Counted from the first letter of the stretch, positions 18,328 through 26,906 are shown. The stretch is DNA of 64,000 nucleotides from Pseudomonas cichorii (GCF_015471405.1 NZ_BLVZ01000002.1:397039-461038), one strand, 5' to 3'. Program-made: numbers and translations. The notes: generated by a model from the letters alone, not told the origin.

Positions 18328-19851
18328 ATGACCGTGATCAAGCAAGACGACCTGATTCAGAGCGTTGCAGACGCACTGCAATTCATTTCCTATTACCACC
18401 CCGTTGATTTCATCCAGGCCATGCATGAGGCCTATCTGCGTGAAGAGTCCCCTGCTGCCCGCGATTCCATGGCTCAGATCCTGATCAACTCGCGCATGTG
18501 TGCAACCGGCCATCGTCCGATCTGCCAGGACACCGGTATCGTCACCGTGTTCGTGCGTGTCGGCATGGACGTACGCTGGGATGGCGCCACCATGGGCCTG
18601 GACGACATGATCAACGAGGGCGTGCGTCGCGCCTACAACCTGCCTGAAAACGTCCTGCGCGCTTCGATCCTGGCCGACCCGGCTGGCGCTCGTAAAAACA
18701 CCAAGGACAACACTCCGGCGGTCATCCACTACTCCATCGTGCCGGGTAACACCGTCGAAGTGGACGTCGCGGCCAAAGGCGGCGGCTCGGAAAACAAATC
18801 GAAGATGGCGATGCTCAACCCGTCCGACTCCATCGTCGACTGGGTACTGAAAACCGTTCCGACCATGGGCGCTGGCTGGTGCCCACCGGGCATGCTGGGC
18901 ATCGGTATCGGCGGCACTGCCGAGAAGGCGGCGGTCATGGCCAAGGAAGTGTTGATGGAGTCCATCGACATTCACGAGCTGAAGGCCCGTGGCCCGCAAA
19001 ACCGTATCGAAGAAATGCGTCTTGAGCTGTTCGAGAAGGTCAACCAACTGGGCATCGGCGCTCAGGGCCTTGGCGGTCTGACCACCGTGCTTGACGTCAA
19101 GATCATGGACTACCCGACCCACGCCGCTTCGCTGCCGGTGTGCATGATCCCCAACTGCGCCGCCACCCGTCACGCGCACTTCGTTCTGGACGGCTCCGGC
19201 CCGGCTTCCCTGGAAGCGCCGCCACTGGACGCTTACCCGGAAATCGTCTGGGAAGCAGGCCCGTCGGCCCGCCGCGTCAACCTCGACACCCTGACGCCGG
19301 AAGAAGTACAGAGCTGGCAGCCGGGCGAAACCGTTCTGCTCAACGGCAAGATGCTCACCGGTCGCGACGCAGCGCACAAGCGCATGGTCGAGATGCTGAA
19401 CAAGGGCGAAACCCTGCCGGTAGACCTCAAGGGCCGTTTCATCTACTACGTCGGCCCGGTCGATCCGGTACGCGAAGAAGTGGTTGGCCCGGCTGGCCCG
19501 ACAACGGCCACGCGGATGGACAAGTTCACCCGCCAGATCCTTGAACAGACCGGCCTGCTGGGCATGATCGGCAAATCCGAGCGCGGCCCGACCGCTATCG
19601 ACGCGATCAAGGACAGCAAGGCTGTGTACCTGATGGCCGTCGGTGGCGCTGCTTACCTCGTGGCTCAGGCGATCAAGAAATCCAAGGTCCTGGCCTTTGC
19701 CGAACTGGGCATGGAAGCGATCTACGAGTTCGAGGTCAAGGACATGCCAGTCACGGTCGCCGTCGACAGCAAAGGCGAATCCGTACACATCACCGGCCCG
19801 CAGATCTGGCAGAAAAAGATCAGCGACAGCCTGGCGGTGGAAGTGCAGTAA
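18328..19851 (+). CDS. Class I fumarate hydratase
   Basis: A 507-residue iron-sulfur fumarase interconverting fumarate and malate in the TCA cycle. The N-terminal half has SRMCATGHRPICQDTGIVTVFV, and the cysteine-bearing MIPNCAATRH block follows; these are typical 4Fe-4S ligand regions of the FumA/TtdA family. The C-terminal beta region includes VYLMAVGGAAYLVAQAIK. ATG 18328 follows AGAGGAG. The frame is open upstream to 18259, but those residues are not family-like. A terminator and a REP palindrome follow. Confidence 0.93.
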   Translation: MTVIKQDDLIQSVADALQFISYYHPVDFIQAMHEAYLREESPAARDSMAQILINSRMCATGHRPICQDTGIVTVFVRVGMDVRWDGATMGLDDMINEGVRRAYNLPENVLRASILADPAGARKNTKDNTPAVIHYSIVPGNTVEVDVAAKGGGSENKSKMAMLNPSDSIVDWVLKTVPTMGAGWCPPGMLGIGIGGTAEKAAVMAKEVLMESIDIHELKARGPQNRIEEMRLELFEKVNQLGIGAQGLGGLTTVLDVKIMDYPTHAASLPVCMIPNCAATRHAHFVLDGSGPASLEAPPLDAYPEIVWEAGPSARRVNLDTLTPEEVQSWQPGETVLLNGKMLTGRDAAHKRMVEMLNKGETLPVDLKGRFIYYVGPVDPVREEVVGPAGPTTATRMDKFTRQILEQTGLLGMIGKSERGPTAIDAIKDSKAVYLMAVGGAAYLVAQAIKKSKVLAFAELGMEAIYEFEVKDMPVTVAVDSKGESVHITGPQIWQKKISDSLAVEVQ

Positions 19852-19868
19852 GTCTGGTTGGCGTACTC

Positions 19869-19898
19869 AAAAAACCCGGCGCAATGCCGGGTTTTCTT
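19869..19898 (+). terminator. Intrinsic terminator after fumarase
   Basis: A stem AAAACCCGGC with a GCAAT-type loop and its complement, then TTTTCTTTT, placed 18 bp past the fumarase stop. Confidence 0.88.
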
Positions 19899-19917
19899 TT
19901 TGTGTTCTTGCTCTTTA

Positions 19918-19965
19918 GCGAATGAATTCGCTTCTACACGGTCCGGTAGGAGCGAATTCATTCGC
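19918..19965. repeat. REP-type palindrome, second copy
   Basis: A 20-bp inverted repeat of GCGAATGAATTCGC type with one mismatch and an 8-base spacer, nearly the same as the copy at 4310-4357. It lies between the fumarase terminator and the end of the convergent DUF3077 gene. Confidence 0.82.
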
Positions 19966-19978
19966 GAAGGGACGGTAT

Positions 19979-20209
19979 CTACAAACAGGCTATCGAACGA
20001 TCCACCATAGCCTTGGCCATTTCCGCCAGATGCTGCACCGAGAAGGCCAGATCGCGGCTTGTGCCCTGGGCGCAGTCGCCCGACTCGTAGGCTGTGGTGA
20101 TGATGCAGCGCAACAGGTCGGAAGCGTAATTGAGCGCTTCTTCCCGATTGACGGACTCGTTGACGATAAACAGGGCTGTGGGTGGGGCTGGTATGACTTT
20201 ATCGAGCAT
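19979..20209 (-). CDS. DUF3077 family small protein
   Basis: A 76-residue protein. MLDKVIPAPPTALFIVNESVNREEALNYASDLLRC and the C-terminal RDLAFSVQHLAEMAKAMVD match the small DUF3077 family abundant in Pseudomonas, often in several copies per genome. The function of the family is unknown. ATG 20209 is preferred because GGAG lies 8 bases upstream; the frame is open further but those residues are not family-like. The unusual feature is the long, strongly folded leader upstream (see 20283-20414). Confidence 0.75.
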   Translation of the reverse strand: MLDKVIPAPPTALFIVNESVNREEALNYASDLLRCIITTAYESGDCAQGTSRDLAFSVQHLAEMAKAMVDRSIACL

Positions 20210-20282
20210 TTGTGCAACTCCAGGCTTGTTAAAGGAGCCGCCTCTTATCGCTACCAACGATCAGGGTGGCGGCCGTGCGCAA

Positions 20283-20414
20283 GTTGGTAGACCGGCAGCC
20301 TGGCGAACCGGTGCGTCCGAGAACGCCGAGCGCACGGCCACCATAAACGCAGGCCGTAAAAACGCGCCCCGTAGAAGGTGGCGCATTGCGCCGGGCTAGC
20401 TCAGGTCTACCAAA
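20283..20414 (-). promoter_or_regulatory. Candidate structured leader of the DUF3077 gene
   Basis: A 10-bp outer stem pairs GGTCTACCAA at 20404-20413 with TTGGTAGACC at 20284-20293. Inside are smaller stems: GGCGCA/TGCGCC, GCGCC/GGCGC and GTGCG/CGCAC. The last 73 bases before the start codon contain another GTTGGTAG copy. No protein-like frame explains the region. It may be a cis-acting RNA element of the minus-strand transcript; this is inference from pairing only. Confidence 0.4.
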
Positions 20415-20743
20415 CCTGATCGCTGATTTTGCAGCGACCGGGGCAGCCTAGAGACCTGAATGACAAGGCGCAAGAGGTTGGGATTTTCTCGGAAATGTCC
20501 TTCAAGGGAAAGAGAGGCATCCTGTCATTTAGAACAAAAAACTGAATGACCGAAGCATCGGTAAAGATCCATTCTCATAAAAAACCCGGCCTTTATCACC
20601 CATCAAGCTATGCCTTTAAAAACATGTAACTCATTGTTTTAAATTTTAAAAAAAAACATATTCCTTCCTCACTGTCATTTCTGTCAGATGACAAAAACCC
20701 TCTATTGAAAAAAGCTGTCAGTAATCCCCGCAGGAGCACTGAC
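20415..20743 (+). promoter_or_regulatory. AT-rich promoter region of the Tc gene
   Basis: Roughly 330 bp without a gene. From about 20570 it becomes AT-rich, with long A and T runs near 20635-20660. An inverted repeat TGTCAT-N9-ATGACA at 20673-20693 looks like a regulator operator about 50 bp before the start codon. AT-richness makes it a likely MvaT/H-NS target. No confident -10/-35 was assigned. Confidence 0.45.
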
Positions 20744-21599
20744 ATGTCCGACCAGCCTTTTTCCTTACTCAGAAATCTCGCCAAAACCGAGCCATCTCCT
20801 GTTGAACAGGCAGATGGAAAAATGACGTTTATCAGCGCCATTCAAGAGATGGGGATTACTTCGGTATTCGACATTGTGCGCCGCGCCAAGCCTGCTTTCG
20901 TGCGAGAGCTTGCCCGGTTGAGCGATGCCAACGGTGAGCTGGCTTATGAAAACGCCCGTTGTTACGCCACCCAGATTGTTCGGCTGTATCGCAACCAACT
21001 GGTGTCATCCGGGCGCACTCAAAGCATTACCAGGCGTACCGGTGTTCGCTCGCTGGTGGATATCGGTCCCAGCTTCCCCAACCTGTTCAAGGAAAACTGG
21101 GACCTGTTTTGCAAGGTGGGCGCGATTGAAGCCAAGGACTCGCCCGCGGCGTACCTCACGTCCCTGTACAGGTTTGCCAGGGAAGAGCTGGAAGGCAGCA
21201 CCCCGGAAACAAACCGTATCAGTCTCGAAGACCGTCGCCCGGACCTGAAAGATCTTTTGATCGATCAGCAAAGTACCTTCACTCCGGTGCCGACCTTGCA
21301 GATCGTCAATCAGGTATTGAGCAAGGCCATCGACACTTATGTCGATACCGTAGAAGCGGACAAGGACAAGACCATTTATCAATTGGTGGCGGAAAAGAAA
21401 CACCCCTTTCTGTTCCCGTACAACTTTCACCATCAACAGATCATGCTGGGCCTTGGCGGCAAGAAACCGAGGCTGGGCGAGCTGAGTTACCGTATAAGCC
21501 TTGAGGTTCCGGCCACATCTGCCGGGACCAGCGCCTATGGAGCTCTGCAACACAACAGTTCCGTAGCGCAGGTGATGATGAGCGGGTTCAGCCCCGAGC
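20744..21599 (+). pseudogene. tcaA-like Tc toxin gene, 5' part, interrupted by prophage
   Basis: The first 285 codons of a Tc (toxin complex) A-component gene. The N-terminal VRP1-type region is clear: SVFDIVRRAKPAFVREL, then KDSPAAYLTSLYRFAREEL and RRPDLKDLLIDQQSTF..PTLQIVNQVL, as in TcaA/TcdA and SpvA-related proteins. ATG 20744 follows CAGGAG. The reading frame leaves the gene at 21599 and ends on a prophage stop at 21640 after 13 foreign residues. The rest of the gene is at 59476-61668. Tc A proteins form the large injection pore that delivers B/C toxins into insect or other eukaryotic cells; this copy cannot do so as it stands. Confidence 0.9.
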
Positions 21600-21609
21600 T
21601 GTTTAGGAC

Positions 21610-21643
21610 TGAGATAAATACAGAGGGTCAAATAAGATAAATG
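21610..21643 (+). repeat. Left-end transposase-binding repeats
   Basis: Two direct copies of AGATAAAT at 21612-21619 and 21635-21642, 23 bp apart, lie within 45 bp of the left end. A third copy in inverted orientation lies 7 bp from the right end. Placement matches end-binding sites of a MuA-like transposase; binding itself is inferred. Confidence 0.6.
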
Positions 21644-21728
21644 TGGGATATGAAGGGAGAACATGGGAAAGGTTGGGATAGAGGATGCAAAACCATTGCA
21701 TTGGTCGCAATGGCTTTGAGTGCGGACT

Positions 21729-22094
21729 TCAGACGTCCATCGGACCAAACATATCGCTCTGACGCTTGGCGACTTCCTCCTTTCTGACGGTTTTGATGAT
21801 CTTGTAAACCCACACCAGCGAGATTGAGTACTTCCGCGCCAAATCACTGTGATTGGAGCCGTTGAAGTCGTTGTACACCTGCAGATCTCGGCGGCTTAGT
21901 CGGATTGACTGTCCCATTGGAACGTAGATGTTTTGGCCACCCCAGTGGGATGCAATCCGTTCGGCCACCTCACGACCCACCTGGTCAGCTCGCTCCTTAT
22001 CCAGCTTGGTCAGCTCGACAAGAGCATGAGATATCTGCTCTGCCAGATCCGTCAGCAGCTCAGGTGCCTTGCTGCGCGATTTGCTCATACTCAT
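21729..22094 (-). CDS. Mor-type middle/late transcription activator
   Basis: A 121-residue protein of the Mor/C activator family. NIYVPMGQSIRLSRRDLQVYNDFNG is the dimer/beta-strand motif region and HSDLARKYSISLVWVYKIIKTV is the C-terminal helix-turn-helix. Such proteins dimerise and activate phage middle or late promoters lacking a -35 box. It is the last gene of the leftward early operon; its start overlaps the gemA stop (ATATGA). The repeated elements at 32546, 40168 and 45779 are natural candidates for its binding sites. An alternative start is ATG 22088. Confidence 0.85.
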   Translation of the reverse strand: MSMSKSRSKAPELLTDLAEQISHALVELTKLDKERADQVGREVAERIASHWGGQNIYVPMGQSIRLSRRDLQVYNDFNGSNHSDLARKYSISLVWVYKIIKTVRKEEVAKRQSDMFGPMDV

Positions 22095-22546
22095 ATAGGC
22101 TCCTGCAAGCGTGAGCTCTGCTTACCTGCGCGCTGCTCCCACTGCTTGAGGTTCTCGATAACCTGACCGGCCTGAGCGATTGTCAGCCATTGCAGCGCCT
22201 TAACGCCTGTCATCGTGCACACGAACTTAGCTAGCGCCGACTCTGACGAATCTCGAACAACTCCAGCAGCGTGCAGGCCCAGCCACATAGACCTGATTTT
22301 CTTCGACTGGGCATCGCCAGCCATCGGGCGAACCGATTTTTTGTTTGGACGTACCTTGAAACCTTTGGCTTTGAGCTGTTCCAAAACCAGCTTCAGCTTT
22401 GGAATGCTCAAATCTGCTGTCGAAGTGACGCCACCCAACTGTTTCATGCCAGCAAGCATCAGTCGGTAGGTATCGGGCTCCATGCCCAGCTCGCGGCGGC
22501 CCACATGGATCAGCTTGATCAGTTGCAACCTTTCATCTGTACTCAT
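22091..22546 (-). CDS. gemA: GemA-like regulatory protein (Mu gp16/DUF1018)
   Basis: A 151-residue protein with the DUF1018 pattern: LIKLIHVGRRELGMEPDTYRLML, then RSMWLGLHAAGVVRDSSE and the C-terminal helical block LTIAQAGQVIENLKQW. In Mu, GemA affects host gene expression and DNA supercoiling late in early phase. The start overlaps the previous gene's stop (ATGA). Position next to the Mor gene matches the Mu gene order gemA-mor. Confidence 0.85.
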   Translation of the reverse strand: MSTDERLQLIKLIHVGRRELGMEPDTYRLMLAGMKQLGGVTSTADLSIPKLKLVLEQLKAKGFKVRPNKKSVRPMAGDAQSKKIRSMWLGLHAAGVVRDSSESALAKFVCTMTGVKALQWLTIAQAGQVIENLKQWEQRAGKQSSRLQEPI

Positions 22547-23097
22547 GCCTCATCCCCCAAGGCCGCGATGCGGCGCTCTCCTTCTTCTGCAGTACAAATC
22601 CCAAGCAGAACGTCACTTTTGATTCGGCCAACATTTTCCTGGTGCACTTGCTGCACAGTCATGCTGGATTTTGAGCGACCCGGCGTCACTGGCTGTGCCT
22701 TGATCACCGCTGCAGGGTCGTTGGCTATGCCATACACCACAGCGCGCAGGTAATGGTGGGTGTCCAGCGGAAGCGTCAGGCGCTCCCGCTGAGTCAGCAT
22801 TTGATCAATGCCTGCTGCCCACATTGCTGGAGTCGCCGGCTTTGATTCAGCAGTCCGAGCGTCACGGGTGACCGAGCCGGTTTTGACCAAGGCCATCAGT
22901 TCCTCAACCAGTTTGATAGCGCGGCTGGTGCGCAAGCCGCGCTTGGCTGGGCTGAACAACCGTAGGTAACCGAGGACCGCCCGGCCGAGGCGCGGTTCGA
23001 TATCAGCGAACTGGGCAGCCAAGCGCTTTCCCTCATCATCTAAGAACCCGGCTTCCAGAGGGAACTGCTCGCCGCAACAAGGGCATTGAACTCGCAT
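22543..23097 (-). CDS. Phage early protein with N-terminal zinc ribbon
   Basis: A 184-residue protein opening MRVQCPCCGEQFPL, a CxxC pair, but only one pair is evident so metal binding is uncertain. The middle is helical and basic (RAVLGYLRLFSPAKRGLRTSRAIKLV), suggesting nucleic-acid contact. It is found commonly beside gemA in transposable phages. Function is unknown. ATG follows the DUF2786 gene stop in the form GGGGGTTTGAATG. Confidence 0.7.
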   Translation of the reverse strand: MRVQCPCCGEQFPLEAGFLDDEGKRLAAQFADIEPRLGRAVLGYLRLFSPAKRGLRTSRAIKLVEELMALVKTGSVTRDARTAESKPATPAMWAAGIDQMLTQRERLTLPLDTHHYLRAVVYGIANDPAAVIKAQPVTPGRSKSSMTVQQVHQENVGRIKSDVLLGICTAEEGERRIAALGDEA

Positions 23098-23787
23098 TCA
23101 AACCCCCATCGTCAGCCGGGCACGAGGCTCATGGCTTACCGCTCGGTGCAACTGAGCGGATTTTCCAGCCTGGTAGCCAGCATCTGCCGCTGACTCATCC
23201 CGTGACTTGAGCTTGCGCCGCTTGATTTCTGCCTTTTCCAGTTCAGGATGGTGCTTTTCAATATAGGCTTCGATCGCCTCGGCAATGTTGTCTTCAACAC
23301 CGGAAAATTCGTCGATTTTCTGGTGTACGGCATCAATCCAGGCATTGGCAAATGCGTCCCCACGCGCTGTTTTTGTCGACCGCTTGCACCGTTTCTGCGT
23401 GTCCAGGTATTCACGGCGAGCCTTCTGCAGTTGCCGGACCAGCACCTGATAGGCATAACCGGTCAATTCGGGAGCCGCAGCGCAGCCGATCAGGATGAAG
23501 CGTGAAGCACTTAAGGGGCTTGTCTGAATGATCAGTCGGGTACCGAAAGCTAGGCTGCATACTTGGGCCAGGCGAACACGCCAGGCCGGAGGAGGCCCCT
23601 CTGATCCTGCCAGGATCGACACCTCGCACGCCATGCTGGCCAGCACGTCGCCCATCTCCAAGCTGTACATGTCCATCAGCTTGCGCGCGTGGCGTAGCGC
23701 CGTTTCTGCCTCATTGGGGTTGCTGGTTTTGGACTTGGCCATCTCCAGGCACTTTTTTATTTTATCGAGGATACGATTCTCTTCCAT
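23098..23787 (-). CDS. DUF2786-domain phage protein
   Basis: A 229-residue protein. MEENRILDKIKKCLEMAKS and NPNEAETALRHARKLMDMYSLE form the DUF2786 region, followed by a helical C-terminal half and a basic tail (AEIKRRKLKSRDES). DUF2786 proteins are common in phages and plasmids and have no established reaction. ATG 23787 follows GGGGGTGTGAC; the frame is open 14 codons further but overlaps the upstream gene. It lies in the coupled early operon. Confidence 0.75.
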   Translation of the reverse strand: MEENRILDKIKKCLEMAKSKTSNPNEAETALRHARKLMDMYSLEMGDVLASMACEVSILAGSEGPPPAWRVRLAQVCSLAFGTRLIIQTSPLSASRFILIGCAAAPELTGYAYQVLVRQLQKARREYLDTQKRCKRSTKTARGDAFANAWIDAVHQKIDEFSGVEDNIAEAIEAYIEKHHPELEKAEIKRRKLKSRDESAADAGYQAGKSAQLHRAVSHEPRARLTMGV

Positions 23788-23788
23788 G

Positions 23789-24019
23789 TCACACCCCCAA
23801 GACTTGTTTGAAATGGAACCGAAGATCAATGGTGTTTTTTATTCCAGCGCTTTTGAGCGGCTCGACCCTTTCGACCTCATTCATAGGGCAGATTTTTCTT
23901 ACCAAGGCTTCGGCCGCATGTTGCCCACTGATCGAAGAAGACGCTTTTGCCTTATGACCAGATGCGGAAGCGTGGTATGCCCCCGTCGAGTAACGTAAAC
24001 GAATAATGATTGACTGCAT
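23789..24019 (-). CDS. Small early phage protein
   Basis: A 76-residue protein, MQSIIIRLRYSTGAYHASASGHKAKASSS..., whose middle (QHAAEALVRKICPMNEVERVEPL) is helical. I do not recognise a family. ATG 24019 has the GGGGGTGTGAC leader that also precedes the next gene. Coupling on both sides supports it being expressed. Confidence 0.6.
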   Translation of the reverse strand: MQSIIIRLRYSTGAYHASASGHKAKASSSISGQHAAEALVRKICPMNEVERVEPLKSAGIKNTIDLRFHFKQVLGV

Positions 24020-24020
24020 G

Positions 24021-24647
24021 TCACACCCCCGCGATATCGAGGCTGATTGGGCGGTACTGATCGGAGTCTCCGACTCGCTCATATACGCGGATGTAGGATT
24101 TAGAGCCCACCACTTGGCATGCCTCTCCGATCGCTGTCATTGCTCGCTGCCAGCGTTCGTCCTTGATATCCAAGCGCCGCAATGCAAGAACTCGTGCAGT
24201 ACGGATCTCGCCCTGAGCGTCAGTGCGGAACGCATCATTCGCTAGAGTCGCCACTTCCGGGCGGGCACCTTCAGTCCAATCGCGTAGGCATTCATCGATC
24301 AATGCACGTGCTGCCTGCAGGCGTTCATCGAACGCAATAGATTCCTGCACAGCACGCTGGATCTTGAAGCGACCGTCGAAGCTGTAGAGGGTGACGTTGC
24401 CCTTTTTTCCGCCCAATTTAACGGCATATTGCTCGGCGCTCAGCTCAACGAAAGCCTCGATATCGCCGAATGCGCCAGCTTTGAAAGTGGTCAGTTCGCT
24501 ATTAATTTTGTCTGCGCGCTGAACCAGATCGCGCACTAAGCGATCGCGCTCCACATCAATCGGTTTGATCATGCTTTCGTGAACGAGACGACCTTGTGCG
24601 TCCTGCCAGAAGCCTACGGGGATCGGCGTTTTTTGGGTGTTAGACAT
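24021..24647 (-). CDS. DUF3164 family protein
   Basis: A 208-residue protein of the DUF3164 family, a standard early gene of Mu- and B3-like phages (Mu sulfate-regulon-like gp group). IPVGFWQDAQGRLVHESMIKPID at the N-terminus and VTLYSFDGRFKIQRAV in the middle are the family blocks. Function is unknown. The start has AAGGAAGAAC upstream and overlaps the previous stop by 8 bp. It ends in GV-stop, where the last codons form the ribosome site of the next gene. Confidence 0.82.
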   Translation of the reverse strand: MSNTQKTPIPVGFWQDAQGRLVHESMIKPIDVERDRLVRDLVQRADKINSELTTFKAGAFGDIEAFVELSAEQYAVKLGGKKGNVTLYSFDGRFKIQRAVQESIAFDERLQAARALIDECLRDWTEGARPEVATLANDAFRTDAQGEIRTARVLALRRLDIKDERWQRAMTAIGEACQVVGSKSYIRVYERVGDSDQYRPISLDIAGV

Positions 24648-25119
24648 GATGTTCTTCCTTTATAAGAGCTTGAAGTTGGAGTGACGCAGATCGGCAAGTG
24701 TCGTCGATCTTCAGGTCGTGCTCCTGCACCACCACACGCTCAAATCCCCCTTGTTTGTCATAGACGGTGATCATCCAGCCGCTCACTCTGTTGAAGCCGA
24801 TTTCCAGCCATAAGAACGGCTTGATCATGAGTGCAGCTTCAAAATCAACCAGCAAGTCTGACAGGGGCACAACGTGCGCCCCCGCCAAGGCCTGAAGGGA
24901 ATGCAGTACCTGGTCAAGGTGATCTGCTGCATCTGAAAAACGACCTTCGGAAGTAGCTGCTCGGGTTAACTTGATTGAATCCGTGGCATTTGATGAGCCT
25001 CGTACATGCTCAAGAAGCACTGCGACATGCTCCATAGCCTCTTGCCAAAAAATGGTTGGAGTTTCAGATCTGACGGCTGTAGTCAGGGTGTCAATTGAGG
25101 TTTTCAGAGCCTGATTCAT
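24640..25119 (-). CDS. Hypothetical early phage protein
   Basis: A 159-residue acidic protein without recognised domains. The first 100 residues look helical (TLTTAVRSETPTIFWQEAMEHVAVLLEHV), and the second half has a beta-rich segment (WLEIGFNRVSGWMITVYDKQGGFERVVV). The start overlaps the upstream stop (TGATG) and the end overlaps the DUF3164 start, so it is co-translated within the early operon. Confidence 0.65.
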   Translation of the reverse strand: MNQALKTSIDTLTTAVRSETPTIFWQEAMEHVAVLLEHVRGSSNATDSIKLTRAATSEGRFSDAADHLDQVLHSLQALAGAHVVPLSDLLVDFEAALMIKPFLWLEIGFNRVSGWMITVYDKQGGFERVVVQEHDLKIDDTCRSASLQLQALIKEEHHV

Positions 25120-25406
25120 CAGTGAGTCTGCCTTGCAGCTTGTGCTACTTTCTGCTCTTGGTAGTGAGCAGCAAGACGCTGCATCTCGTTGTAAATTTCG
25201 CTGTAGTTTTCCGATATCTGCAGCTTGGCCAGCCTCACCAAAATTGCATCAAGTGCGTGAACTTGCTCTTTGAGCTCAATGATCTTCAGGTCTTTACCGA
25301 ACAGGTCATCGTTGGCCCGTTTCAGCTCAGCGCGCACTTGGTGTTCACTCAAAAGATCCGGGTTACAGAGGGTTGAGCAGGCATGAAAAACAATGGATTC
25401 GCTCAT
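25119..25406 (-). CDS. Small coiled-coil early protein
   Basis: A 95-residue, mostly helical protein; residues 20-70 have heptad-like spacing (AELKRANDDLFGKDLKIIELKEQVHALDAIL). No family recognised. ATG 25406 follows AAAGGAG and overlaps the previous stop (ATGA). It is part of the early operon downstream of the transposition genes. Confidence 0.62.
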   Translation of the reverse strand: MSESIVFHACSTLCNPDLLSEHQVRAELKRANDDLFGKDLKIIELKEQVHALDAILVRLAKLQISENYSEIYNEMQRLAAHYQEQKVAQAARQTH

Positions 25407-25720
25407 TTGTCCTGCTCCTTTACACGTGAGAACCAGGACACGTTCATATCGCGTATGCGTACTGAATGGCGGGTGTGGAGCCCGCTGGTTTTGCTGCTCT
25501 GACTACGGATCTCATGACCAAAGCGGCGTGAAATAATGTCCAGGTCATCACCTGAGATCACGATGCGTTTATCCAGGAAGTTCAGCGAACGGATATTGGC
25601 ACCCGCATCGCGAAGATCCCGAGTCAATTGGTTGAACGCAGCGAGCATGGGTTGGAAGTCATGAGCCAGAAGGCTCAGTGGTGGCTTGGGCTGTGGTGGT
25701 ACGAGGTACAGGTGTGCCAT
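25403..25720 (-). CDS. Hypothetical early phage protein
   Basis: A 105-residue protein opening MAHLYLVPPQPKPPLSLLAH, followed by a helix and a basic beta segment (KRIVISGDDLDIISRRFGHEIRS). No family recognised. The GGGGGTGTGAG leader before ATG 25720 overlaps the last codons of the MuB-like gene, so expression is tied to the transposition genes. Confidence 0.62.
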   Translation of the reverse strand: MAHLYLVPPQPKPPLSLLAHDFQPMLAAFNQLTRDLRDAGANIRSLNFLDKRIVISGDDLDIISRRFGHEIRSQSSKTSGLHTRHSVRIRDMNVSWFSRVKEQDK

Positions 25721-25721
25721 C

Positions 25722-26906
25722 TCACACCCCCTTTACGACGTCAGCATTGACTACAGGCACGCCCAGCTCGGCGGCAAGATTCAACGCTGCGATAACCAGA
25801 TTGCCGATGGCCAGCGGGTACAGGAGCGAAACGGCCTCATCGCGGCCACCGCGACGTGCGACCTGAGAAAGACGTGCAGCAATAGCCTGGACGCCGCTCT
25901 CGTCGATGACTTGGCGCATGTCTTTGCCTGCTCGCTCAAATTTGAACCAGAGAAACTCTTCCAGGCGCTGCCCTTCAATCGGCGGCAGCGTTACGCGCTC
26001 GCAGCGCTGCACAACCTCGCGCACGTCGGCGTTACGCTCGGAGAGTTTCACGGCCAGTTCCGGCTGTCCGATTATGATGATGCTGACCAGTTTGGTGAAC
26101 CCGATCTCCAGTTCCAGGATGCGCTTGAGGTGTTTGAGGGTCGGGATCGGCAGGCTGTGGGCCTCTTCGATGACCAAGCAGTGCCGGTAACCCGCAGCAT
26201 GTGACTCTTTTAACACCCGGTGGAGTTGAGCGAAGCGAGCCTCAGGGCTGCTCTTGGCCTTTTCCAGTGGCGCGACTGCAGCCATCATGGATTCGGCGAT
26301 ATGGGTGCTCTTCAGCGACTTGCCCTTGGTATCGTTGTCCTCAGACGCCAGCACGTAGGGTTCAATGATGATCACCGGGTCGTTGTTTTCGACCAGTCGG
26401 TTGATGAGATCGCGGCGCAAAGTGCTCTTGCCAGCGCCTGACTCGCCTTCGACCGCCATAAAGCCACCGTGGCGCGCCACCTGATACATCGCTTCTCGAA
26501 CGTAGCGAATGTCGGGGCTGACCCACATGTCCTTGGCGTCCTGCAGCTCATCGAAAGGATCTCTGAAAAGGCCAAAAGCTTTACGTGTAGCTGCCTTCAG
26601 GGTCTGTTTTGGTAGTAGCATGGGTTCGTCCTCCCCGGACGGCTCTTCATTAAGGGCCGGACCTGCCGTGTTGGCGCACGGTGGGTCCACTTTTTCAAAT
26701 ACATCTGCAACGTCAGCATCATTGGCCCCGGACTCGACCAAAAACGCACGAATGCGTCCCTGCAGGTCTTCACTGTCCAGGCTGCGGGGCCACTGGCCGT
26801 GATTGATCAACTGGGCGACAGTGGCCGGGCTGACCTTCAGCGCCTCGGCCAAGGCCGATTGAGGCCGGCCCACCCCCTGCAATACAGACTTGAGTTTCAA
26901 CATCAT
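25722..26906 (-). CDS. MuB-like transposition ATPase
   Basis: A 394-residue AAA+ ATPase that should bind target DNA and stimulate the transposase. The N-terminal region has a helix-turn-helix (SALAEALKVSPATVAQLINHGQWP). Walker A GESGAGKST is at residues 154-162 and Walker B CLVIEEAH near 243-250. The core also resembles ExeA/TniB ATPases. The start overlaps the transposase stop (GAATGATG), with GGAGGTGA as ribosome site. MuB proteins also confer target immunity. Confidence 0.9.
   Translation of the reverse strand: MMLKLKSVLQGVGRPQSALAEALKVSPATVAQLINHGQWPRSLDSEDLQGRIRAFLVESGANDADVADVFEKVDPPCANTAGPALNEEPSGEDEPMLLPKQTLKAATRKAFGLFRDPFDELQDAKDMWVSPDIRYVREAMYQVARHGGFMAVEGESGAGKSTLRRDLINRLVENNDPVIIIEPYVLASEDNDTKGKSLKSTHIAESMMAAVAPLEKAKSSPEARFAQLHRVLKESHAAGYRHCLVIEEAHSLPIPTLKHLKRILELEIGFTKLVSIIIIGQPELAVKLSERNADVREVVQRCERVTLPPIEGQRLEEFLWFKFERAGKDMRQVIDESGVQAIAARLSQVARRGGRDEAVSLLYPLAIGNLVIAALNLAAELGVPVVNADVVKGV

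Noticed and set aside
18238..19788. A 516-codon minus-strand frame over fumarase
   Set aside because: Antisense shadow of a highly conserved enzyme in GC-rich DNA.
20130..20399. An 89-codon plus-strand frame in the DUF3077 leader
   Set aside because: Composition is not protein-like and the region is better explained by stem-loop structure.
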